From contig CANKZO010000040.1 of the NCBI GenBank assembly GCA_947488485.1, positions 1 to 16,076 of the forward strand: DNA of 16,076 nt, in the 5' to 3' direction. Made by a program: the position numbers and the translations under genes. This DNA comes from Opitutia bacterium (lineage in GTDB: Bacteria > Verrucomicrobiota > Verrucomicrobiae > Opitutales > UBA953). The notes beneath the pieces were generated by a model that was not told the DNA's origin, made no database searches, and worked only from the letters and a program-made list of their open reading frames with translations. Shown in pieces: positions 8,736 to 15,762 of this stretch. Every line of letters starts with the position of its first letter. The first letter of the stretch is position 1.

Positions 8736-8896
8736 GTTCTTAGTTCTTGGTTCTTTGTTCTTCGTTGCTTGCAAGGGAAGCCAGGCAGGGTCGAGCGACC
8801 CGCTCAACCGCAGATGACCAGTGAAGCTCGCCCCCTTTAAGTGATACCTAGGAACAAAGCCCCAAGAACAACGAACAAGAACAACGACCCCTGAAC
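8736..8896 (+). repeat. Repeat element copy 1 (inverted heptamer ends, conserved core)
   Basis: The whole gap before the gene at 8897 is one structured element. The left end is a perfect 7-base series: GTTCTTA (8736), GTTCTTG (8743), GTTCTTT (8750), GTTCTTC (8757), then GTTGCTT (8764). A core (8771-8848) holds a 6-bp inverted repeat at 8788-8801. The right end is the inverse heptamer: TAGGAAC (8849), AAAGCCC (8856), CAAGAAC (8863), AACGAAC (8870), a 6-base AAGAAC (8877), AACGACC (8883) and CCTGAAC (8890), ending at the ATG. A second copy lies at 10398-10546. The arrangement is MITE/REP-like but no transposase is present; it could also be an RNA leader of the gene downstream. Confidence 0.85.
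8788..8801 (+). other. Core hairpin of repeat copy 1
   Basis: GGGTCG and CGACCC flank a two-base AG. In RNA this would open to a 5-bp stem with a GAGC loop. The corresponding site in copy 2 has a different stem sequence but is again self-complementary. Confidence 0.6.
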
Positions 8897-10336
8897 ATGC
8901 GTTTCTTTCTCCCCCTCCTCGCCGCCCTGGCGCTCACGCCTCTGGCCGCGCAGGCAGTGGATGCGTTAACCTTATCCCCCGTCCCACCCGACGGCACGTT
9001 CAGCCGAATCGCCCAGCCCTCCGGCTTCGCTCCCGAGATGCCGAAGCTCAGCGACGTGTGCATGCGGCTTTTCAGGCTGGACCAGAAAGGCTTCTCACCT
9101 GAGCGGATGCTCGACGCCGGGAGCGAGTTCCACATCACGCGCGGAGTCTGGTCCTACATCGAGGACAAATCCTTCATCGAAAAGGTTCGAGCCAAGGGCT
9201 GGGAATTCCAAGGCAGCCTGGGCATGACCTTGGTCGATCCCAAGCTAGCCCTTAAGGACCGCGCGGGCAAACCCATCGGCACGAATGGGCAAAGCGACCA
9301 ACCCCCTTTCCGATGCGATAACGCCAACCCTGAATACCGACGAGCTTACCTCGAAAGGGCGAAGCGACTGGTCGACATGGGCGTCACCAGTTTCCAACGC
9401 GACGACCCCGACGAAGGCTTCTTCGATTGGGGCAAGAAAGGACGCCGTGACGCCATCCCCGACGCCGATTTATTGGAGTTCCATCGCTGGGCGCGGACCG
9501 AGATCGAAAAATACGCGGGTCGCAAACTGACCTTCAGCACCAACTGCCACAGCGAGCCGCCCTTCATGCAGGCATTCGACTATCGTATGACCGAAGTGCG
9601 TTTTCGATCCATGGACGGAACTAAGGAAGTCATCAGCCCCGGTCGCATCCGCAACATCGGCTTGTCTGCCCGTACGGAAAAGAAACTCTTCGTGCTTACC
9701 GGCCAGGAAGACAGGCCGGCTGAAGACTACCGCTGGATCTGGGCGACGAGCTATGCCACAGGCAATCTGTATATCGTTCCGTGGGACCAATTCCAGAACG
9801 TGGTCCTCGATCCGGTCACACGAGTGCCACGCATACCGGTAAACAGACTTCCCCGCATCTTCATTGCTAAGGAGAAGTTAGCGGACCTCACCGGCTTCGT
9901 CCGCGCCAATGCGGACGTGCTGGATGGCTACGAAGAGGCGGCCGTCGGCGGCTACGACCTCCAGGATACCCGCTTCGGCACCGATGCGCCCGTGTCCGTC
10001 GAGGGCGGCAGCGGCAAACTGAGCGTCTACGTCCGCGCCAAGCCCGGCGACGCCAACGCGCCCGTGGCGATCCACCTAGTCGAAAGAGAGAAAGGGGCGG
10101 CCTCGACGCTCCGCCTGGCCACCGCACGCTTCTTCGGAAAGCAAAAGTTCAAGGTCACCCTGCGCGAACCGCTCCCATATGACGCGGCGCTGCATGCCCA
10201 GGCCGAGAACTACAAGCGTTACCGCAGCCTCCTGCGCGAGACCATCCTACCCACGACCACCGAAGGCGCTTCGACGCTCGTCTCCGTCCCTGACCTCAGC
10301 CCGTGGGGCATCCTGGTGGTGGAACAGATTCCTTGA
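8897..10336 (+). CDS. Exported protein of unknown family, possibly a TIM-barrel glycoside hydrolase
   Basis: 479 residues with a clear signal peptide (1 to about 20, ending AAQA). I do not recognise a named family. The order of segments suggests a (beta/alpha)8 barrel: GWEFQGSLGMTL (101-112), a helix YRRAYLERAKRLVDMGV (147-163) followed by the acidic strand end SFQRDDPDEGF (165-175), then LTFSTNCHSEP (211-221) and FVLTGQE (265-271). RDDPDE at a strand end is where many retaining or inverting glycosidases place a catalytic acid, but this is only an analogy. After about residue 360 the sequence becomes beta-rich (GKLSVYVRAKPGD, APVAIHLVERE), consistent with a C-terminal beta-sandwich. ATG 8897 is chosen because the heptamer array ends exactly there and a signal peptide follows. 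Its place between a DUF1501 pair and a GH28-like gene supports a role in polysaccharide breakdown. Confidence 0.7.
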   Translation: MRFFLPLLAALALTPLAAQAVDALTLSPVPPDGTFSRIAQPSGFAPEMPKLSDVCMRLFRLDQKGFSPERMLDAGSEFHITRGVWSYIEDKSFIEKVRAKGWEFQGSLGMTLVDPKLALKDRAGKPIGTNGQSDQPPFRCDNANPEYRRAYLERAKRLVDMGVTSFQRDDPDEGFFDWGKKGRRDAIPDADLLEFHRWARTEIEKYAGRKLTFSTNCHSEPPFMQAFDYRMTEVRFRSMDGTKEVISPGRIRNIGLSARTEKKLFVLTGQEDRPAEDYRWIWATSYATGNLYIVPWDQFQNVVLDPVTRVPRIPVNRLPRIFIAKEKLADLTGFVRANADVLDGYEEAAVGGYDLQDTRFGTDAPVSVEGGSGKLSVYVRAKPGDANAPVAIHLVEREKGAASTLRLATARFFGKQKFKVTLREPLPYDAALHAQAENYKRYRSLLRETILPTTTEGASTLVSVPDLSPWGILVVEQIP

Positions 10337-10397
10337 GCCACCACACAGATAGGCATGGCCACGCGATCAGGGAAATCTGCGCGTGATGAAGATACCC
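10337..10397 (+). other. Unique spacer with a possible stem-loop
   Basis: Between the stop at 10336 and repeat copy 2 there are 61 bases of non-repeated sequence. ACGCG (10361-10365) can pair with CGCGT (10380-10384), and CAG (10368-10370) with CTG (10377-10379) around a GGAAAT loop, leaving a two-base bulge. No T tract follows directly, so a rho-independent terminator is possible but weakly supported. Nothing else is recognisable here. Confidence 0.3.
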
Positions 10398-10546
10398 GTT
10401 CTTGGTTCTTCGTTGGTTGCAAGGGAAGCCAGGCAGGCGCGTGCGCCCTCGCTCAACCGCGGATGACCAATGAACCTCGCCGCCTTTCAGTGATACCTAG
10501 GAACAAAGCCCCAAGAACAAGTAACCAAGAACAACGAACCAAGAAC
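10398..10546 (+). repeat. Repeat element copy 2 (inverted heptamer ends, conserved core)
   Basis: The second copy of the element seen at 8736-8896. The left end has only GTTCTTG (10398), GTTCTTC (10405) and GTTGGTT (10412). The core starts with GCAAGGG at 10419. The right end is seven perfect-phase units: TAGGAAC (10498), AAAGCCC (10505), CAAGAAC (10512), AAGTAAC (10519), CAAGAAC (10526), AACGAAC (10533) and CAAGAAC (10540), ending at ATG 10547. By eye, 10412-10437 differs from copy 1 at one position of 26, and the 70 bases following the hairpin differ at five. Only the hairpin itself is diverged. Confidence 0.87.
10436..10447 (+). other. Core hairpin of repeat copy 2
   Basis: GGCGC and GCGCC flank a GT, opening in RNA to a 4-bp stem with a CGTG loop. 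It sits where copy 1 has GGGTCG/CGACCC, so pairing is conserved while the sequence is not. Confidence 0.6.
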
Positions 10547-12226
10547 ATGCAACGCTCCCGACGCCTCCTCGCCACCCTGCTCCTCGCGCCGCTGGCCGCG
10601 CTGCACGCCGCTGACCCCAAGGTGTATGACATCACGGCCCATGGGGCCAAAGGTGACGGGACGACCATGAATACGCAGGCGATCCAGCAGGCGGTGGACA
10701 CCTGCCACACTGCCGGCGGCGGCGTGGTGAACGTGCCGAAGGGAATCTTTCTTACGGGTGCGTTGCGCCTGAAAAGCGGCGTGACCTTGCGCGTCGAGAA
10801 GGACGCCATCCTGCGCGGTAGCGCGAAGATCGCCGACTACGCGGTCGAGACGGCCGAGCTGCACTGGTTCGACGCCCCAGAACCCCTGAACATGTTCAAG
10901 GACTTCAATACCCAATTCCGACCGGCGCTGATCTACGCGGAAGACGCCGAACAAGTCGGCCTGGAAGGTGCGGGTGTCATCGACGGCCAGGGTGGAATGA
11001 CCAGCAAGATATTCGCTAATAAGGAAGACGCTCAGCGCCGCCATCCGATCATGATCCGCTTCGAGCGGTGCCGCAATGTGAAGCTCACCGGACTCACGCT
11101 GACCGACCCGGGGATGGTGACGACGTTTTTCGTTCGTAGCTCAGACATCCAGATCGAGCGCGTCACGGTGCGCAGCCGAGACTCCGCCAAGTACGGCAAT
11201 GCCTTCGTCTTCGCCGGCTCACGCCGTGTCTCCATCAAGGACTGTGACGCCGACTCGAAAGACGACTGCATCACGTTCATGACCTTTCACCCCGACTGGC
11301 CCAATGAGGACATCGATATCAGCGGCTGCCGCCTGACCACCAACTGGTGCGCCATCCGCATCGGCTGCGAGTCTTTCGGTGCAACGCGACGCCTGAAGAT
11401 GCGCGACTGCACGTTTTATGACTGCCAGGGCGGCATCAAGATCGAGTCGGCCGGCGGTCAGACGCACGAAGATCTTTCCTTCTCAAACATCGAGATGACG
11501 AAGGTCTGCCAGCCCATCATGGTGCTGGCCTCGCGCTTCGCCTTCAGCAAACACCACCAGACGCGCCGTCCGCCGATCGGGCATATCCGTAACGTCCGCT
11601 TCGAACACATCAAGGCGGTCGCTGGCGACGGCGGGATCCGGCGGAGCAAGAGCGGGTGGGAAGCCCCCTGGAAACGACCGTATTCAGCCGTGGCGTCGGG
11701 ACCGGACGGTCACATCGAGAATATCTCCTTCTCCGACGTCGACCTCACCTTCCCCGGCGGCGGCACCGCCGAGCAAGCGTCGCGCCTCGATGTGGGCGAG
11801 CTACTCGAGGCTTTTGTGTATATCAAATGGGCGGTTCCCTTCGACGGCGAACTCCCCGCCTCCGCGCTCTACCTCCGCCACGTCAAAGGGCTGAGCCTAA
11901 AGAACGTACAATTAACCGTCGAGAAGCCCGACGCCCGTGCCTTCATCGCCGGGGACGACGTGCAAGGCCTGACGCTGCAAGGCGTCATAGGCAGAGCCCC
12001 CGCACCAGTGCCCGGCCTGGCCAAGCTCGCTGACACCAAGGACGTGACCGAAAAAGACTGCCGCGTGGACTGCGGTGCGTCTGTGCCAGTGCTCGTCGCT
12101 CCAACGCAGGAAGAACTACGCCGCCTCGCTGAGCTCCGCACGCGTTCCGCCGTACTCGACCGCGAGATCCAACAGAAGGCCGATCAAATCGATGCAGAAG
12201 CCAGGAAGTCCTCCCCGTCGAAGTAA
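10547..12226 (+). CDS. Divergent GH28-like (polygalacturonase-fold) exported protein
   Basis: 559 residues. The signal peptide is about 1-22 (LLAPLAALHAA). The GH28 entry motif is clear: YDITAHGAKGDGTTMNTQAIQQAV (in 27-50, with the GAKGDG core) and GGGVVNVPKGIFLTGALRL (57-75). Beta-helix turns follow (CRNVKLTGLTL, SDIQIERVTVRS). At the active-site positions, SKDDCITF (237-244) keeps the Asp pair of the canonical GDD, and GGIKIES (295-301) resembles the RIK region. However, KYGNAF (215-220) stands in place of NTDG, and WCAIRIG (267-273) lacks the GHG histidine. This suggests changed specificity or chemistry, not a standard polygalacturonase. The last 40 residues are charged and helix-prone. 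The open frame extends upstream to 10355, but that stretch is the repeat element; ATG 10547 directly follows the heptamer array and begins the signal peptide. It lies 22 bases before the next gene, so likely co-transcribed. Confidence 0.87.
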   Translation: MQRSRRLLATLLLAPLAALHAADPKVYDITAHGAKGDGTTMNTQAIQQAVDTCHTAGGGVVNVPKGIFLTGALRLKSGVTLRVEKDAILRGSAKIADYAVETAELHWFDAPEPLNMFKDFNTQFRPALIYAEDAEQVGLEGAGVIDGQGGMTSKIFANKEDAQRRHPIMIRFERCRNVKLTGLTLTDPGMVTTFFVRSSDIQIERVTVRSRDSAKYGNAFVFAGSRRVSIKDCDADSKDDCITFMTFHPDWPNEDIDISGCRLTTNWCAIRIGCESFGATRRLKMRDCTFYDCQGGIKIESAGGQTHEDLSFSNIEMTKVCQPIMVLASRFAFSKHHQTRRPPIGHIRNVRFEHIKAVAGDGGIRRSKSGWEAPWKRPYSAVASGPDGHIENISFSDVDLTFPGGGTAEQASRLDVGELLEAFVYIKWAVPFDGELPASALYLRHVKGLSLKNVQLTVEKPDARAFIAGDDVQGLTLQGVIGRAPAPVPGLAKLADTKDVTEKDCRVDCGASVPVLVAPTQEELRRLAELRTRSAVLDREIQQKADQIDAEARKSSPSK

Positions 12227-12248
12227 CCAAGAACGACGAACCAAGAAC
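12221..12248 (+). repeat. Four-unit heptamer array overlapping a stop codon and abutting ATG 12249
   Basis: AAGTAAC (12221), CAAGAAC (12228), GACGAAC (12235) and CAAGAAC (12242) lie in perfect phase. The TAA of the first unit (12224-12226) is the stop codon of the GH28-like gene, so the array begins inside its last codons. Apart from one base it equals the last four units of repeat copy 2. Confidence 0.78.
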
Positions 12249-15200
12249 ATGCACCCCTCCCTCCCCCTCCTCGCCGCCCTGCTGCTCGCGCCGCTCGCCG
12301 TGCTGCAGGCGGCTGCGGAAAGCCCTTTCGCGCCGATGGTTGATCTTAGCCGCGAACGGGTCACCGCGGGTCCGCCGACGTATTTGCCCGCACAGACTTT
12401 TTCCGCGTTTCCGGACCGGATGCTGCCTTCCTACCGAGGATTTCTCGAGGGCATCAAGGAACTGGCACCAGATAACTTCATGCCGGTGGAAGGTGGCATC
12501 GCCCTGCTACCCGGGAAGAAAGGTTCGTTCGTGATTCATCATCGCCGCGCGGGGGTGCGCTGCCACGAGAACCTCGTTTTTCAGATGCGGCTGGAGATGG
12601 TGCAGCAGCTGGCCAGCCTGCGATTGGCTATGCAGGTGAACGATAGGTTTGTCTGGCTAAGCAATCTGCCGCTCAAGCAGATGACCTATCTCCCGGGCCG
12701 GGTACGCTACGAACTAGAAGACGCAAAGCTCCAGCTGGCGGTCGCCGTCGAAGTCATCGCGCCGGCGGTGACACCCGCTTACGGATTCATCGCCAAGGTG
12801 TCGGTGTCAAATCTCGCGGCGACGGAGGTCGATCTGAAGTTACTGGCGCTAGGCTCAGCTGGTGCGCAACCGCCAAAGTCCCTAGGTTCAGATAAACTCG
12901 AGGCAGACCACCTGCGGATCAATTGCGCCAAAGAGGCAGCCGCCTTGAAGCTGCGAATCCCCTATGTCACGAACCTCAGCCTGTTGGTCGGGTGGGATGG
13001 CGGCACTGACGCGGCTGCCGTGACGAACGCGGCCACCCGCACACTGCGGCTCAAGGCCAAGGGGCAAGGCGAGGCTCAGTTGACGGCCTTTCTTGACTCT
13101 CCCGGCTACGACGAGCAAGCGGTGCGCCCGCAAATCGCAACATTCTTTAACCGTCGCAGTGAGATTCCGGAACCGGTTCGCCAGCGCATGATTGAAGAGG
13201 CGCTCGACACCTACGCCCGGGTATTGGTCGGAGGCGACCGCCGGTTTGCGGAGGTCCGCAATGATGGCGGCAAGTCGTGGGTCGCGAATCTCCAAGCCTG
13301 GGGAACCGGCGTGGAACGGCAGACAAAGGTAAGGTTCGAGCTGAGCGATAAGAAGATGGAGTCGCTGGCGAACCTCGTGGCCGATGACCTCTTCCCTGGA
13401 CTCGTGCAAGCCCCGGGCATCGTGCATGACGCGAAAAACGGCGACGCTTGGAACTACATCTTCTGCTACGACCACGTCCATGCCGCCAACGACCTGGCAC
13501 TGGAGCCTCGGGCGCTCGATTACCTGCATCTGCTCTCCTGCAATCAAAAGCTCGACGGGGGGATGCTCGGCGTGCTGAACGACTTCAAGACCGACGGACA
13601 CCCCACGCGCTGGGAGGAATCCTATGTCGACTCGGCTTGGCATTACTTCAAATGGACCGGCGACCTCGAAGGCATCCGCCGGCTATGGCCGACGCTGACC
13701 AGGGCCACGGCTTATCTGGACAAAGCGTATGACCCCGACGGCGACCATCTCTACAAAGATACCATCCACCAGTGGAACAGCGATTTCAACAGTCGCGGTC
13801 CCAGTTCCGCGTTTCAGACCGCACTGGTCTTCAAGGCGAACCGCGACATGGCCGAATTGGCACGCAAGCTCGGGATGCCCGACGATGCCCTGAGATATGA
13901 AGCCAAATCCCGCGCGATCCAATCGGCATGGAAGCAACAGCTGTGGTCGGATGACCTGGGTATGCTCGGCTCAAAATGCCCCCTCGGGCTACTGCGCCTG
14001 CATCCCGCGTGCCTGGACATGGCCATACCGGTCTGGACGGGAATGACGGACGGATATCAAGGCGTCATGGCGGCGGATTGGGTCCGGAACAACCTTGCCT
14101 TCACCGACAAGACCGGGGGTCTCTATTTCTACCAGAACGATTGGTGGCCCGTGGTCATGAGCCAACATCTGCCCTTGGAAGGGGATATGATCCTGGCGGG
14201 ATGGGGCCTGATGCTCGCGGGTCGTCACGAAGATGGCTACCGCACGCTGGCCACGGCCTCAGCGATGGCCTACCGACCGAATACTCCGGGCTTCAACCAA
14301 GTGTTCGGCTCAAACGGCACAGGCGGCAGCGGCGGCGACTGGATCTTCTCGCAAGGCCCGTTCGTCCGAACGCTCGTGGAGGGAATATTCGGCATCAGTC
14401 CCCACTTCGACGAGAACCGCGTCGTGATCCATCCGCGCTTTCCGGAGGCATGGGACCATGCCCGCTTTACTCGGCCTGGCCTCGACATCGCCTGGAAGCG
14501 AGAAGGCGATGACCAGACCTTCAAGGTCAAGACCGCGGCGAATGTCCGCTGCCGTTTAGAGATACCGGTGAACAGCGCCGTCACGAGTGTCACGTTGGAC
14601 GGCAAGCCTGTGAAGCCTTCGATGACTCCGGGCATGGGCTGGGCCGTTCTCGCTATCGAGATAGGCAACGGCGGCGGCGAACTCAAGGTCAGCACCGCCC
14701 CCCGTACCTGGCGCATCGATGCGCCCGCCACGCTCGAGCCCGGACAGACGGCCGAGGTGAAGCTGAGCGGCCTCAAGAGCTATGAAATCGAGGATCCCTA
14801 TGGATTTTTCGAGGTGCTTCAAAAGTCCGCCGACCGCGCGACAGTAAGGCTGAAACGTGCGGGTAGCGGACAGGCCACGCTCTTCGTGCGCGGCACCGTC
14901 GGCGACGCTGAAGGAAGAATCACCTGGAACGAGCCAATCACTTTCACCACCCAGCCCCGTTCCGCCAAGGAAGCCACGCAACAGACCGTCCTGAATCCCG
15001 TCCCGGAGGGCTCCAAGCTGCTGCCGCTCGACCTCTCGGCCGCCTACAACGACAGCCTCCAGACCTGCTTCTTGCATCCTTGGCAACCTGACTCAGCTTT
15101 CACCGGAACCGCGGGAGTCCCGAGACTCAACCAGTCCGGTCTCCTGAGCCAGGTCAGTTTCTGGACCATGCCACGATTCAAACTCACGGCGCCGCTGCCG

Positions 15201-15725
15201 CGCGAGGTCACCGTCGGGAAGATTCCCTTCCTGCTCGGCGACATGAAAACCGACCTGACCGGCAAGAACCTCATCCTGCTCGACAACACCCCGCCGGGCA
15301 CCACGGCCACCACGGCCATCGTGCACGTCGGCGGACGTAACTTAAGCAAAGCCTACCTGCTCTCGCTCAACATGAACCTGCCGATGAAAGCCTATACTCC
15401 GGCGGCCAAGGTCACGGTGCGCTACGTCGACGGCAGCCAGCAGGTGACCGAGCTGATTCCGCCGTTGAACTTCGATTCCTATTACCAGGATTTCGCCATC
15501 AACACCGTCGCCATGCCGCTCGCTACCGCCGTCCCCGGCCATGGGCAGAAGGAGTGGGTCAACTATTACGGGTGTAATTTCAATCAGATGCACCTCACGA
15601 TGACCGACGTGCTCTGCGACCCAGCCAAGAAGGTGGATCGTATCGAATTCCGCAGCGTGGCGACGGAGACCTTCCTCGGCATCGCCGGCGTGACCCTGCT
15701 GGAAGCCGCCCCAACGGGCAAGTAA
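12249..15725 (+). CDS. Large exported putative (alpha/alpha)6-barrel glycosidase
   Basis: 1158 residues. Signal peptide about 1-23 (LLAALLLAPLAVLQAA). Residues about 50-290 are beta-rich and resemble the N-terminal super-sandwich domains of six-hairpin glycosidases. About 300-745 looks like an (alpha/alpha)6 barrel: YDHVHAANDLALEP (407-420), RWEESYVDSAWHYFKWTGDLEGIRRLWP (454-481, with likely catalytic-side Glu456/Glu457), HQWNSDFNSRGPSSAFQTAL (507-526), NDWWPVV (630-636) and GSGGDWIFSQGPFVRTLVEGIFGI (693-716). The remaining 400 residues are beta-sandwich-like (VRCRLEIPVNSAVTSVTLDG from about 766, then LEPGQTAEVKLSGL). Length and layout recall the DUF4450 type of uncharacterised glycosidase relatives, or GH78/GH95-like enzymes; I cannot decide. 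An upstream in-frame extension to 12075 overlaps the previous gene and is rejected, because ATG 12249 follows the array and opens a signal peptide. Confidence 0.8.
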   Translation: MHPSLPLLAALLLAPLAVLQAAAESPFAPMVDLSRERVTAGPPTYLPAQTFSAFPDRMLPSYRGFLEGIKELAPDNFMPVEGGIALLPGKKGSFVIHHRRAGVRCHENLVFQMRLEMVQQLASLRLAMQVNDRFVWLSNLPLKQMTYLPGRVRYELEDAKLQLAVAVEVIAPAVTPAYGFIAKVSVSNLAATEVDLKLLALGSAGAQPPKSLGSDKLEADHLRINCAKEAAALKLRIPYVTNLSLLVGWDGGTDAAAVTNAATRTLRLKAKGQGEAQLTAFLDSPGYDEQAVRPQIATFFNRRSEIPEPVRQRMIEEALDTYARVLVGGDRRFAEVRNDGGKSWVANLQAWGTGVERQTKVRFELSDKKMESLANLVADDLFPGLVQAPGIVHDAKNGDAWNYIFCYDHVHAANDLALEPRALDYLHLLSCNQKLDGGMLGVLNDFKTDGHPTRWEESYVDSAWHYFKWTGDLEGIRRLWPTLTRATAYLDKAYDPDGDHLYKDTIHQWNSDFNSRGPSSAFQTALVFKANRDMAELARKLGMPDDALRYEAKSRAIQSAWKQQLWSDDLGMLGSKCPLGLLRLHPACLDMAIPVWTGMTDGYQGVMAADWVRNNLAFTDKTGGLYFYQNDWWPVVMSQHLPLEGDMILAGWGLMLAGRHEDGYRTLATASAMAYRPNTPGFNQVFGSNGTGGSGGDWIFSQGPFVRTLVEGIFGISPHFDENRVVIHPRFPEAWDHARFTRPGLDIAWKREGDDQTFKVKTAANVRCRLEIPVNSAVTSVTLDGKPVKPSMTPGMGWAVLAIEIGNGGGELKVSTAPRTWRIDAPATLEPGQTAEVKLSGLKSYEIEDPYGFFEVLQKSADRATVRLKRAGSGQATLFVRGTVGDAEGRITWNEPITFTTQPRSAKEATQQTVLNPVPEGSKLLPLDLSAAYNDSLQTCFLHPWQPDSAFTGTAGVPRLNQSGLLSQVSFWTMPRFKLTAPLPREVTVGKIPFLLGDMKTDLTGKNLILLDNTPPGTTATTAIVHVGGRNLSKAYLLSLNMNLPMKAYTPAAKVTVRYVDGSQQVTELIPPLNFDSYYQDFAINTVAMPLATAVPGHGQKEWVNYYGCNFNQMHLTMTDVLCDPAKKVDRIEFRSVATETFLGIAGVTLLEAAPTGK

Positions 15726-15734
15726 CCCCCTTCA

Positions 15735-15762
15735 ACGAAACCAAGAACAACGAACCAAGAAC
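15735..15762 (+). repeat. Four-unit heptamer array abutting ATG 15763
   Basis: ACGAAAC (15735), CAAGAAC (15742), AACGAAC (15749) and CAAGAAC (15756) in perfect phase against the ATG. The last three units are identical to the last three of repeat copy 2. An isolated AAGTAAC, one base out of phase, covers the preceding stop codon at 15720-15726. Confidence 0.77.

Noticed and set aside
8771..8850. Known riboswitch (for example cobalamin, because of GGGAAGCCAGGCAGG)
   Set aside because: The remaining conserved boxes and the multi-helix layout of the cobalamin riboswitch are not present, and the downstream genes are not of that pathway.
8736..8896. Integron attC site
   Set aside because: The GTT...AAC ends and the hairpin look superficially similar, but the units GTTCTTN/NAAGAAC do not fit GTTRRRY/RYYYAAC. 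There is no integrase in the window, and the unit is tandemly repeated.
8736..8896. CRISPR array
   Set aside because: Units are 7 bases and contiguous with no spacers of regular length; no cas genes are visible.
10355..10546. N-terminal extension of the GH28-like protein
   Set aside because: The sequence is the repeat element shared with 8736-8896, where the same DNA is non-coding.
12075..12248. Upstream extension of the large glycosidase frame, overlapping the GH28-like gene by about 150 bases
   Set aside because: It lacks hydrophobic signal character, reads through the heptamer array, and the ATG at 12249 begins a typical signal peptide exactly after the array.
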